From Pithys albifrons albifrons (taxonomy: Eukaryota > Chordata > Aves > Passeriformes > Thamnophilidae): a stretch of DNA of 64,000 bases. The notes beneath the pieces are model-generated. The model was not told the origin of the DNA. It saw only the letters and a program-made list of their open reading frames with translations, and searched no databases. The first letter of the stretch is position 1; every line of letters starts with the position of its first letter. This document shows, piece by piece, positions 50,551 to 63,700 of this stretch. Where the stretch lies: assembly GCF_047495875.1 (NCBI RefSeq), contig NC_092473.1:12925733-12989732 (forward strand), in the 5' to 3' direction. A program made the translations under genes and the position numbers.

Positions 50551-53354
50551 GTAAGTCAATTTAAAGCTCAAAAGACACCCACCCTAAAATATGATTAATT
50601 TCATTTGATAACACAGCTTACATTTTAAGTACACTAATTAAGGTTTAAAGAGAATAAAGTAGCCTTGTTCATACTAAGTTGGAGATAAATTACTATTTTA
50701 AGACCGTCTCAGAACTTCTGAAGCAGTTTGACAAAATAATTCATGTGCATTTAATGGTCCTGGTGCAGCATAAGGGACTGGAGAGCAGAATGTCTGAGCT
50801 TCCTCCACACTGTTCCTTTTCATGAGACTTTCTGGAAAGGCAAATGCTCATCTCTCAATTACATTTACTTGAGTGGACTAACTTAATGAATACTGAGACT
50901 TTTTTCTTTTTTAATCCATGAGTTCATGGGGTTTTTACAGAGTTATGCCTGGTAGTATTTTCCTCATGATAACATTCCAAATACTGTTTATTTTTTTCAT
51001 TGTTTTTTAGCTCACAATAACAGTTTTAGTTCTTTTTGACTAATTAGCAGCTCACCCATTAATGTCAGTACTTGCACTTTGATTAGGTATTATCTCAAGG
51101 TGTGCCCATTTATCCTTTCCTGGAACAGTTCTGAAGCCATCCCATGTTTTCCCCTGCACAGGTTCAGTCAGAGCCTGAAGAGCTTGGCTGCAACATGAAA
51201 AAAATGTAGATTAAATTTCGTCTCGTTTATTGGAAAAGTATTGAAATGACAGAAATATTGCTGGTTGCTTTTTAACTGTGTATTGTATTTTCATGTGTTC
51301 AAAGGGATGGATGTGCTAGTAAATGATGGTAATGGGGCATTGCTGTGTTGCAGAAGGAGAGCTGAGTCTTTAGAGTTTCTATTAGAATGGCAAAACTCTT
51401 CTTGAATTTGAATTTTGTTAATCCACACAGTATATTTTACTGCTGCTTATGTGCATTTTTTAAACTTGCAAGCTGGTGTTACAGGCACTTTGAAACTGCT
51501 AAAATTAGTATTGCAGGGATGTGAAAAAACTATGTAATAATTTATGAATAATTTAATAGTAATTTGATGGGAAACAGCTGGAAGATGAAACAATGGGTTC
51601 CTGGGCAATCTCTCCAAGAGAGCTAAGTGACAAATCCTGAGTTATTAACCATTAAGAATCTACTTCCTCCACTTGTGCCACATCACAAATTTTCTTTTGT
51701 CAATGCTGAGAATACACAAATCAGAAATCCACAGATGGTGACAGAGATTTGCTGTCCCAGAGTTTCTTGGGAAGCCTTACAGGGAACAGAGCAGAGTGAC
51801 CAAGGCAGTGTCTGAGAATGAGATTTGCCTGAGTTCTCTTACACTTTGGGAAAATTGCAAGGGGGGATATGTATGTCATGGATTTGCCTGTTTTTCACCT
51901 GCTGGGCTTTCCTCTTGGTCCTGCCCTGCTGGGATTGTTGGGTTGGAATCCCCTGTAACTCCTGGAGTGTGTAAATGCCCATAATGGGAGGGCTGTAACA
52001 CAGCTCTGCAGCAGAGGGGAGAGACATCTCAAGGTTTTCATATAAATTTTATTTCTCTGGTCAGAAATTTTATCTGGAAGGAACCTGAGGACACTTATCT
52101 GGCCTGTGGAGGAATTCCTGAGGACTTTTGCAGTAGAAGTGCCCATGCTGAAAGTGTGAGCCTCTTTGGAAGTTTGATAGATGTTGGATAGTAAACCTGC
52201 TAAGTTCAGAAAGTGACAGATTTATGGTAGACACAGCAATCATCAGAGCACTCTGTGTGCAGGAGGTCTCAAAATATGGGAAAAAACAGAGAGCATCCAC
52301 TCACATTTGTTGTCTGGAAAATTCAGGAAGTAAATATGGCAGCCCTATAAATATGGGAGACCTGAGACAGGGAGAGGGTGCACAAAAACCTGAGCAATGT
52401 ACAAATATCTTTTGGGAAGTGTTTCTTATCTGTGGAGCAAGTCATGCACTTCAGAGGGGTATCAGTGTCACTGCACAGTTTAGCCAATGATCCTGTTAGG
52501 CTGATGCTTCAATCTGACTGGATCTTCTGCTAAACTGATCAGTGACATTGATACAACCACCTTGTATGATGCTCTTTAATCTGATTAAAAGTACCTTCTA
52601 TTGCTAAATCAATATAAAGCTTTTTTAATGCTCTTAAACAAGCTTACAATGATTGGGCTCAATCACTCAGCCATAACGTGGTGTGGCAGCTGTACCAGTG
52701 ATTTCTGAGAGTGACATCTCTGGGGGGTGTGGGCTGAGGGCCTGAAAATGGGGAGAGGAGTGGTGGGTTTGGTGCAATTCCATCTGATAGTTGGTCAACT
52801 TACTCCTGCAGAGGCCCCAGTGTTCACATACTTAACACTGCAGCATTTTTATGCCATAAAAATGATGCTGATGTTTCTCCCCAGAGCTGCTGCCACTGCT
52901 GGAATGGTTGTGGGGACAGAGAGTGTGCTGAGTTGTCCTTATGTGAGAGATATGAAAGATGAAAAGTAATGCACAAGTAGCAGTTCTGAGGAAAAAAAAT
53001 TAACTCTGAAGATGTTTCAAGGAATGTCATTTAATTGGCTCTGCACTGGGGTTGCCCTACCAGGTCTAAGGCAGTAAATACTGATGTTTCTCCTTCCTGT
53101 AGAGGACACTTATGGGGAGGGTTGTAGAGGTATTTAGGACACTTAGGGGGAGGGTTGTGCCAGCTGTTCAGCACTCCAGAAGTTGGGTATTTCCAGGGAG
53201 CCAAGAGAACAGAACTGCTGAATTGACAAAAACTACAGTATCACTGCGTGCATTTTTTGAAGTATACTTTATAATTTGTCAAAGAAGACTCTTATTTTTC
53301 TTTGTGTTTTCTTATAATTACTATACATGTTAACACAGTTGGCAGTTCTAACAG
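50551..53354 (+). other. intron 4, first part, no gene seen
   Basis: Intron 4 begins with the consensus donor GTAAGT. It is AT-rich unique sequence. A 33-bp spaced duplication of AGGACACTTA...GGGGAGGGTTGT lies at about 53103-53158, just before the minus-strand CR1. Confidence 0.7.
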
Positions 53355-53622
53355 ATCATAGAATAGTTTGTGTTGGGAGGGACCTTTAAAGTCACCTAAT
53401 CCCAACACCTACAACGTGCAGGAACATCTTCAACTAGACCAGGTTTCTCAGAGCCATGTCCAGCCTGGCTTTGAATGCCTCCAGGGCTGGGGCATCCACC
53501 ACATCTCTGGGCAACCTGTGGTCAGGCTTCATCACTCTCATCCTAAAATATTTCTTCCTTACATCTACCCTTCTTTAGTTTAAAACTATTTACCCCTTGT
53601 CCTATCCACACGTGCCCTTGCC
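53355..53622 (-). mobile_element. CR1 LINE 3' fragment
   Basis: The + strand reads TCATAGAATAGTTTGTGTTG, GGGAGGGACCTTTAAAGTCA and CCAGGGCTGGGGCATCCACC, then TTTAGTTTAAAACTATTTAC and CCCTTGTCCTATCCACACG. This is the reverse complement of a CR1 3' region of about 270 bp, older and more diverged than the copy near 60.3 kb. It lies in intron 4, antisense to SDK1. Confidence 0.9.
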
Positions 53623-56600
53623 AATTAGGTTAGGGGGGAGCAAAGCTTCAGTGGATAGCTTTGGTTCCACCTTTTTTTAGTCAGACTGGTAACTCCTGCT
53701 CTGTGAGTGTGCATGGCTGTGACATTTTCTGGGAGAAAGTTTCCTTTGAGGCATTGGCAGTTTTTTCAAACCATATTCTGTTCAGTTTAACTGCTGCTGT
53801 TACTCATGGTGGGATTTTGCAGCAAATAACTATGTATTAGTTCCGATTTTAGTGGTGTTGGTAATATTTTGTTAAAGCTCCCAGATAAAAGCAGGAACAG
53901 GATGACAAGTTCCTCTTAAATGAGCGGGCATGAAAAGTCAACAAATCCCTGTATAATATATGAATGTGAAGCAAATGGCCTGCACATACTCCTGCGATTA
54001 TTGTTATAGTTTATGACTTAAGGCAACTCACAAATGTGCAGCAGAGCCAGGGAGATGTGATGGTGAGTATTTAAAAAGTCAGGTCCTAAAGTTGCTGTTG
54101 TCATCCCAGCACCACTCAGTGCAGTGTGGGTGGGTGTTCATTTTGGCTTTTATGCATCACCTGTCAGCAAAGCCTCAGCTGAGATTGTCAGGGGCTGGTC
54201 CTGATCATCAGCAGGAAACTTTGTACACGTTAGACAAGTGTGAAGAGGAGGATCAGAGAGGAGGCCAAAAGATCAAGAACAACAGAAAATGAGCAAGGAG
54301 AGGAATTAGAGTTTGACATGTTTGTTATTATTTTACATTCCCCAGGAAATGTTAGAAAAGACTTCACATTATACCTCGACAGATCAATGTTTTCCAAATG
54401 CAGTTACACTAACATGGAATTACAACTGCACCGTTGTCTGGGGCCTTGGCTGAAGGGATGAGCCTCCTGCTGTCCTGCACATCTTCTCCAAAGCAGTGGC
54501 CTCTCTAAAGGTGACTGCATCAAAAGAAATCACTGCTCTGGGATGCCAAGTGTTCAGCCTGCCTGGCTGTACTTCAGCAGAGCACGTTGAACTGCCTTCA
54601 CACAGCACCTTGGAGAGGCACAAAGGATGGCAGCACCAGCCAGGTCTGCAATGGCTTTTCACTGGTGGAGAGGAATTAAATTCCCTTTACCCTCAGAGGG
54701 TTTTTTACCTTTTCCTAAGTGAAGCACTTTTCACTAAAAGGCTTCACTCCAGCCATCAATTAATTTATTCTGGGTTTCTTCTCTAAGAAGGAAACTTCTC
54801 TGCAGACAATGTTGCCATCTTCATTAACGTCCTTACAGGGAAACTCTTTCCCCTGGAAGCTGCAGTTAGATGAATATTAGCTCATGTCTTTTGTTAGTGG
54901 AATTATGTCAGACACAAAACAGGAATGTTCATTTTTTGGCACATAAAGGCACTTCTGGAGTGTCCCTTTCAGCTGGATGGGCATTCAATCACTTAATTAA
55001 CTGTTCACAGACCAAAATATTTCACAAAAGCACTTCAGAGCTTTGGAAAGGGACAGTGACTTGCATTGTCTTTGGGTCCATGTGAGTTTTTTGCACTGAC
55101 ATCAATTCATTGTGCATGTGGAGGTGTGTGGCCATTAGAGCCTCTTTTGCAGACTAAAGGTGCTGTCTGATTGTGGCAATGAAAATACTTGAGGCACAAG
55201 CAGCTGTCTGGTGTGACTTACTGTGGGTTTGAAGACAATGCCTGGAAAATAAGAAAAGCTGGTGCAGAGTTACTAGTCATTTGTTAAGGTAAAATTGTAA
55301 ATCTATTAGTGGCAATTAAAAAAAAAAGCAGCTGTAGCTAAACAGGCTTTAAAAATGAGAAAAATTAAAATATCTAAGAATAATACTTCAGATTTTAGAC
55401 TGATATCAGCATTAGATTAGTTTTTGCTTTGATGATAGCAGCTGACCTAGTGTGCCATGTATCTATTTTTCACTTGAAACCAAACACCCCTTCATTTTTC
55501 TGGCAGCAGCTCCAGTGGCACGAGGCACTCCTGCCCAAACCCCAGCCTGGCACACAACGTGTGCCAGTTGCACCTAATTGCTTCTCACGTACACTGGAAA
55601 ATACTTTCATTAAGATTGTGATGATTATCATTACTGAACAATAAATTCAGAGACTGTCAACTCTGCAGTGTATTAGCTGAGCACCAATTTAAAAAAAAAT
55701 AAAAAGTTTGCAGGTCTGTTGTTGCTGACATTGTGGAGTGACCCCCCTCAGCAGCAGGAGATGTGGCAAAACCCCTGTGACATTGGGTTTATCTGCCCCT
55801 ATGTTTGACAGGCTCCACATTAATTCTAAATTCAGTACCTGAAAAAGAAGAATATTTGGTAGAATTAAATTATTTCCTCAAATTGAAATTCACTGCTGCC
55901 CTTTCATTCATTTATTTAACCAAACTGCTGCACTGAGTAAGTGCAGTTTGAAGGAACAGGCAGTGCCAAGAATCACCTTCCTTCAGGTTTTCCTGTTGTT
56001 CCCATGGCCCCTGTGCCTATGAAGGGCTGGGGGGGATCTGCCCTGGTCTGCTCAGGTGTGGCAGAGGTTGGGCTGAGTATTATTGCCAGCAGAGGAGAAT
56101 GGGGACACCTCAGTGTAAGCAAATCCCTGAATTATTTTCTAAAGCTGTTGGACTTGTCTCAATTCACCCTCACTGTTTTTCTCTCTGCACAGAATTCCTT
56201 TGCCACAGATTTTAAATACATGTTTCAAATATATGTTTCTTAAGTTTTAGGGTCACATTCTGGGTGTTGGTTTGATGGAGGGGGAGGAAGATTGAGGTGG
56301 GATTTGGGGACCAGGACATGCTGAGGGCAGAGGGTGTGGGAGCAGCACAGTCCAGTTTGGGGGCAGGAGGGACAGAGGAAAACCCTCCTGCCAGGAACAT
56401 GCAGACTCTTTGGAAGTGCATCCCCAGGGAGACACTCAGGCTGATGGCATGGGAGGCACATTTGGGCATTTGACCAATATGTTTCATTACAAATTTGGGC
56501 CAAAAACCAGAGAGGGTTTTTTAATATATATTTTTTTCATAAGCCAGGGGAGTTGTGCACTGTAAAATCCATATTTTTTTGCTAGAAAAAAGTGGATGCT

Positions 56601-59600
56601 TGGAACTAATATTGTGCTTTAATGGGCCTCAGCTGCTCCCAGTATCTTTCAGCACAATCTTCAGCAGCTGTAAATTTCAATAAAACTTCAAAGATCACTG
56701 TCTATGAGGAAAATCTGACTGTTGGATATTGTTTTTCCTATGATGATCACATATAAAGAACAAAACCATTTTATGTGCCACTATGCTTATTAATCATAGA
56801 TTTAGAATTTGTAAAACAAAGGGAATGGAAGTGTCACTGGAAGGAAACCTTTTTGCTCTAAGTATGATTTACTTATCACAGCTTGCAGTAGAAATTGATT
56901 TATGAGTTTGTCGCTTTCTGGGGACAAATGTACTTTGAGAGAGAAAATATGGACTATGGAAGAAGTGTTAATAGCATTACTCCTTGAACTAGACAGGGTT
57001 TTTTAAAAATCCTCTCCAGTTTAGAGGTGGGGAAATATGAAGTCTGTCATCGTACTTTGGGGCTCAATTTTTGCATCTGCTGCATTTTCTAATCAGAACT
57101 AAATATGCTATTAGGGACAAATCATGAATAATCCCCTAATAACTAATGTGCTTTTGTAGGAAACCGTTTTTCTGTCAATCTTTGAACTACTCTGTCTACA
57201 AATGGAAATATTTTAATATGCAGCCAAGATAAGAATATTTAAAAGTGTTGCAGTCATTCTTAAGAGCAAATATGCAAAGGAAAACCATTGCTTTATGCTT
57301 TAAAAGTGGCAATTGTTCACAAATCCCTGGGAACAATTTATCTCCTGTGGCCCCTCACATATCTCTATTTTTATGGAAATAGATGCAAAATGCTTGTGAC
57401 TTATCAAATATAGCAGAAGGTAATGTCTTATGTTTACCAATTAACTTTTATTAATCAAAACTGACTGAAGTAAAATGTATCTGTCAGTACTTGTGGCTGG
57501 GTACTACAAAGGATTGTTAATTTTCTTTCTGTGCAGAAAAGGACAAATCCCGTCTTTCCTTGTGATTCTGGTTGATTTTTACATGATCTACAAAGGTGTT
57601 GAGACACATAAGTTTGGAACTTAATGATACAGGGTTTAAAAGTCCATAATTTTGGCAGATTTGCTTTCATAGTGAAAACTGCTGTGTGATTCAGGAAAGA
57701 AAAAAAAACCAACCCCAAACCACAGAACTTGGCACTCTGGGGGTGTTGTGTGGTTTTTGTGGTTGATTTGCATCAAGTCTACTCTGTTAACAGTATTCAG
57801 CTTGAATTTCAAGAATTTGGTGCATGGAAGCAAATGTGAAGCAGCCCCTCCATTAATTAGTGCTGCAGAAAGGAGGGATCTGGCAGCCTGCCTGGGCCTT
57901 AGCTGGGCTGCTTGGGGGTGGAGGCTTCAGCTGCTTTGTGTCTGCCCTTCATGCAATGGGATCCAAATGAATTTGAATATGTTGTAAATGTGCTCTCTGA
58001 TGTTCTGTGGGTCTGTCTGGGCTGCATGAGAGAAGGGATTTTTGGCTCTGCTGAAACTTTGCAAAGGCATCTTGCAATTAGCAGTGAGAAAACAGCCAAA
58101 CTCTGCCAATATTCATATGAAATCCATTTGTCTGATGCATGTTGGTGCTACCTTTTATTTATTAATACAGGCCTCTGGCTATCTTTACATATCACAGAGA
58201 TCTGTTGTTTTACATGAAAGGACCAATTCTAGACACAGACAAACAAGGCAACTCTTTCCTGGGGTGGCCACAACCAGCACTTGCTCAACTTTCCTCTGTT
58301 TTCTCTCTGAATTCCCACCATTTGAGTGGAGAAAGAGAAGAACAGGTCAGGCTGCTTTTCATCCTGGCAGGAGCAAGGACAGGCCATGGAAATACTGGAG
58401 GAATTCTGTGCCTGGTGTCCCTTCCCAGCTGGTGACACCTGCTGTGAGCCCAGGGAGGAAGGGAACTGTGGCTCAGGGACCACAGGGGGTGCAGTCAGGG
58501 GTGCTGGGGGTGTTCAGTCCTGATGGAGGGACAAAGAGAGGAGCTTGGGAGATGGCAGGGCCTGGGAAAGGGCTTGCAAATCCCTGGAGAAGGAGAGGGT
58601 GGTGAGGAGGAGCTGGGAACACAGTGGGCTGGGAGCAGCTTCCTCTCACCTCTCAGTGTCCTGACAGCGTGGCCTTCACTCTTTAGTTTCTTCCCCCAAA
58701 AGTCCTACTGACCTTCTCAATCCAAACTCCCACCACAACCCCCTGTATTCCCACCAATCCCCCCCAGACATCTGCCCCCTCTGGAGCCCTCCAGCTGCTG
58801 AAAACTGAATGTTGCCAGCACTTTATTTTTGTTTGTCATGGCCTGTTTGTGGGATCAGAGCCTAAGGTGTCATTGACAAACAAATTCACAGCTCACCAAG
58901 CAGGAGCAGGAAAATCAAGCAATTTCCAGCCTGTGTGTTCCTGGCTCCTTGAATTCTCAAAATACAGGTATAAGGGAGACCTTATTTAGGAAAAGCACTT
59001 GGAAGCATTGAAGCTGAGGTCTGGGCAACAACTTGTATGTCTTTTTCTCCAAACCTCAAAGGCTATTCACTCTATAAAATGGGGGGTTGCTAGATTTGAC
59101 TCAATGATTTTTCAGGAAACTGCATTTGCTGTTTCATTCAGCAGCCAAGAGCATTTGCAAGAATTTTCCCAACTCAGTTGCTGCCTGCCAGCTGCCATGT
59201 GTTCTCCCCCTGCTCCCTGCATAAAACCTCTCAGTGCAAGAAGAGTGCAACACTTTCAGAGTAATCACTAGTTCAAATCACTGATTATTTTAAAACATCA
59301 AATCTCATTTTTGGCAGTCCATCATCTGTTTCCATGGGAACTGAAACTGGCCTTAGCAGCAACAAGAAGCAGAGTTTATTGGGATACTTACCCATTTCAA
59401 TGGCTGTTGTTAGACAGCTGCATTTGCTGTTTACCCAACAGATACTGCAGCAACAACCTCATAATACGCTTTTAAAATTCTATGTACATTTCATTTTAAT
59501 GTATTTATATCTTTATTCATGTTTTTCACAGCTTAGCAGAAACGTTATGCTCAAGAGAGAAAATGTCAGTAATTTCCATCATATGCAGTCAATATTGGAT

Positions 59601-60244
59601 GTTTCCATCAAGTGTCCTTACTCTTGTGTTAACTGGGACTGTGGCAGAAAAGAATGGGAAAATTTCCTGCCTTGAGGGGGGAAAAGGTTGGTGGAGGCTC
59701 CACTTTTAAGGGTGGCAGGTACAGTTTTGTCCCTTGGTAATCTTACCCCAGAGTTTCTGCTCTCCAAAGTCTTATTTCCTCCAGACCTTTTCCCCCAAAA
59801 CAACCATTTCCTCCAACTTGCAGTTCATTTTCCAGAGCTCAAATTTTTCCTATTTCATCACCATTTATAAAACCCATTGAGCAGTTCAGTAAGTAGTAAT
59901 AGCGTGGATCTAAAACTGTTGTTTTGCTGTACATTTTATGGAGTATTTCAGTATCAGAGAGAATAATTGGGCAACTAATTGAATGTAGCATTAATATGCA
60001 TATCTAGCCAGAATTTTTTGCTTTTCTTCCAACTGCTTTAGAGTGAAAATCACTGTTTTGGAGTTTGACATTGTTTTGGTTCAGAAGTGAGGCAGCCACT
60101 TCAGACAAATCTTGAATCTTGAAAAGCTGTTCTATTGCCAGGCTTTATATCAAACAACCAACCCTCATCTTCTCCCATTTTCCAATACTGGTTTTATCAT
60201 CATGGGGGTAAGTTGGTTTGCAGGGAAGTATTTTGGGGCAAATA
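53623..60244 (+). other. intron 4, middle part, no gene seen
   Basis: Unique intronic sequence. The stretch 58200-58700 is GC-richer and open for 187 codons on + (58042-58605), without recognisable domains or good splice borders. The SDK1 exon that should complete Ig domain 2 was looked for here and not found. Confidence 0.65.
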
Positions 60245-60766
60245 CACCTTGAGTGTTGTGTTCAGTTCTGGGCCCCTCAGTTCAGAAAGGATATTGAGGT
60301 GCTGGAGCAAGTCCAGAGAAGAGCAACAAGGCTGGTGAAGGGACTGGAGCACAAGCCCTATGGGGAGAGGCTGAGGGAGCTGGGGTTGTTTAGCCTGGAG
60401 AAGAGGAGGCTCAGAGGTGACCTCATCACTGTCTATAACTACCTGAAGGGAAGTTCTGGCCAGGTGGGGGTTGGTCTCTTCTCCCAGGCACTCAGCAATA
60501 GGACAAGGGGGCACGATGGGCTCAAGCTCTGCCAGGGGAAATTGAAGTTGGAGATCAGAAAAAAATTCTTTGCAGAGAGAGTGCTCAGGCATTGGAATGG
60601 GCTGCCCAGAGAGGGGGTGGATTCCCCATCCCTGGAAATTTTTAAATGCAGATTGGACGTGGCGCTGAGTGCCATGATCTGGTAAAGGGACTGGAGTTGG
60701 ACCAAGGGTTGGACTTGATGGTCTCGGAGGTCTTTTCCAAGCCAACCGATTCTATGATTCTATGAA
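60245..60766 (+). mobile_element. CR1 LINE, 5'-truncated, with intact ORF2 C-terminus
   Basis: This is a 0.5-kb insertion that starts inside ORF2 and ends with TTCTATGATTCTATG, the canonical CR1 3' terminus. It holds the last part of ORF2 followed by a short 3' UTR (GATGGTCTCGGAGGTCTTTT). The frame has no stop or frameshift, so it is the youngest-looking CR1 in the window. It is sense to SDK1 in intron 4. Confidence 0.95.
60248..60685 (+). pseudogene. CR1 ORF2 C-terminal fragment (reverse transcriptase end)
   Basis: About 145 codons are open up to TAA at 60683-60685. The frame contains [20 protein letters not shown], then [19 protein letters not shown] and [24 protein letters not shown] and a final [10 protein letters not shown]. 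These blocks mark the C-terminal end of the CR1 retrotransposon polyprotein, downstream of the reverse transcriptase active site. The catalytic YADD region and the endonuclease are missing because the element is 5'-truncated, so it cannot be an active protein. A reading frame of 181 codons on the opposite strand is only its shadow. Confidence 0.9.
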
Positions 60767-63700
60767 AATATGTTATATGTGCTGATAAACATACTGGACT
60801 GAAATGGAAGATGAGTTGTCTGGCAAATATGGGAAGACAAGGAATTGTTGGATGTTCCATCTAATGCTGAGGTACAGGGGGAGAAATGCTGATTTTCTCA
60901 GGCTCTCCAATGATCTCTAAGGAGTTTCCACTAACATGAAGCATCTCACAAAACTACTGTAGAAGGTGGCAAAAACTCTGTGTCCCAAATGTAACGTGTG
61001 AGGAGGTTTGTGGACATGCCTTGAAAATTCTCATTCTTGCTTCTTTATGTGCTTTCCCAGAACTATCTCAGATGATGTTACTGGTGCAGTATTTACCACA
61101 AACCCCCAATTTCTGAGCTAAATATCTTCCCTCACATCAGTGTGTCGGCAAGTTCATCAATAATTTATTCCCATTTAGCATAATTATGAACAATTCAAGG
61201 TGTATTTTCAAAGAGATGGATTTGTCTGCATGCATATGTGGTTAAAAACCTGCTGCAGTGAGGGGGATGATAAATAACTGGCTGAAGGTGCACAGCAAGA
61301 GAGTGAGCAGAGAATATTGTGCAGCTGCTTTGCTGGGACCTGACTACACCCAACCATGGGTTTGACAGCATTATTTGAAGAGCAAATGAATTTATTTTTA
61401 AGAATTTTTAATTTATTGTAGCAGGAGCAGTGCAAATACCTTGAGGAAATCCTGTAAATAAGGTCTTTGTTGTATGTTGACGATTTAAATATTCCAATAC
61501 AAGAAATACACTGTCACTCATAATCTAATAACAACAGGGAGTTGGCAAAATCATCTTGTTTCAGTGAAATAGTAAGAGAAGTGGCGGTTTAATATTTTAA
61601 TGCCTGATAGCTTCTAATCCATAGCTGTCAGTGCTAATTTCACTAAATAAAAAACTTTATGGTGCTGAAGGTTCACTAATCAAGATTCATAAAGGTACAA
61701 TTCCACTTGTCATCCTTTTGTCTCTTTGGGAAGCCACATTTATTCAGGAAACAATTCCTGAGTGGAAAAATAATACCAAGCACAAAGTGGGAAATGCACC
61801 TTTGTCTCATGGGGTGAAAGTGGAGGAATAAAGAATCTGAACATCACGCCTGAATTTTTGAATTATTTAAGCAGAATTATTTCATCTGTAGGCAAATTTC
61901 TGATTGAGGAACACTTTTAGAGTTCTCCTTTCCTGGCTGGGGGATTGCAGTGGATTGGGGCTCTCTGAGTGCTGCCATGTCCTGCACCCTCAGGGACAGT
62001 CACTGGATCTGCTCCAACACATTCTGGTACTGCTACATGTGAATTTTAGTCATTTCTGGAGTAAAATCCACATTTTCAGCACATGCAGTACATTTCTGTT
62101 CTTCTGATAGATGTCTTAGATGGCACAGTGGGTTGTTTTACACAATATATTTGCTGCAGTTTGTCCTCTATATGTAAAGAGCATATGCATGATGTGAACT
62201 GGTCAAACAATGTGGCAACAGGTCCAAACTGCTCAGCTAACTGCCATAATGATAATGCTAATAATCTAAATCTCTTCATTTCCTAATACTAAATTTACAC
62301 CTCTGAAATAACATAGTGATAAAACCTTCCTTTGTACAACATCAAAGTACTTTCCATTGGGTTGCAGTTTTTTTCTCACTCACAGACCTTAAAAATTAGT
62401 CCATTGGGTCGTTACTCAGATGCAAATGTTGAATATGTTCTTTTATTAAACTGAAAAAGGGATTTACCAGAATTATGGAAAGGACTCTGAGCTCGTGCTT
62501 TATAAATGCTAATATAAAATTTAGTATTTTAATAACTTTTTTTAAATTTACATTTTTAAGTGTAGAGCATTGAGTGAGCTTTGAAGGTGCAGCCTTTCAC
62601 TTTGACATTTACTTTCTGTTCCAGCAGTTCCTACCCTTGTAATGAAGTCACACTTAAGAAGAGCTCTTTGTACTTTAATCTTTTAAGCATTCCTGAGTGT
62701 TTCACCCTGTGCTGAGCCAGCCATGGATGGAGGGGGAGCTCAGGAGGGGAACAGCAACACATAGCAAGGAAGTGTTGCTGTGACCCAAGACAGCCCTGGG
62801 CAAGTGAGAGCCAGGACTGCAGAGGCAGCCTCAGCTTTGTGGGGTCAGGGGCATTTTAACTCCAGGGAGACAAAAGAGAGTAAGAATGGAAACCTTTCTA
62901 GTACAGCTCAAAAGAGAACCAAAGCAGAAGAGGAGATGTGGTTGCCTGCTGATGTGTCAGAGCTGCCCTGAGCCAAACCCCTCAGTGTTTCACACAAGTG
63001 GACATTTATTTCCTTTCAACCTTGTGCAGTTGTGTAAGTGGATAAACACTTTGTGCATTGCCATATCACAGTTTAATCTTTGAGCATCAGCCAATTATAG
63101 AAACACCAGAATTGTCCAGAATCAACTCTGCCAACCTCTGAACTGACCATTTGCATGTAATGTTTATTTTACCTCAAAATTAGTCCTAATCCATCTCATT
63201 TGCTTATTCTGTGAAAATGTGTTTTTCTTAATACCATCTTCTCAGAGTTTTTGGAAGTTCTGCTGTAGTTCCATGTAGTTCTCCTTCACCCACTGTTTTG
63301 TTGGTATAACTTAGCAAAATCAATAAGTGTGTTTGTAGGGTTATTTAATTTTTTAATTATTGTGGAACGCTGACTCTCAGGGAATCTTTTTTTTTAATAA
63401 TCTTTGACGACTTGGGCACTTAATTAGTCCTTGAATCACTTTGCTTGTTGTACTCCAAGCATGATCCCAGCATGTTTTTCTAGTGGATCAGTGCTAGGAC
63501 CACATCCTTCTCTTTGAGCATGTGATGAACTTCCAGCATTTATTTGCGTAAATATTTATGGGATCTGATCTCTGAAGATTAAACCCCCATATTTTAATTA
63601 AGCATTGTTTAATTGAATAAACAGTTTTTGCAAGATAACCTTGCTGCTATTTGCAATGTTCTTTGAAAGAGTCGCTGAGCAGGAAAGAAAAACAACCCAG

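Noticed and set aside
58042..58605. 187-codon open frame on the plus strand.
   Set aside because: Lies in a GC-richer intron patch where stops are rarer; two competing frames overlap it and none resembles a known protein or the missing SDK1 exon.
60141..60214. Possible small exon between TTCTATTGCCAG and GGGGGTAAGT in intron 4.
   Set aside because: The encoded sequence does not match the expected next SDK1 segment; likely chance splice-like motifs.
60200..60745. 181-codon open frame on the minus strand.
   Set aside because: Antisense shadow of the intact CR1 ORF2 tail.
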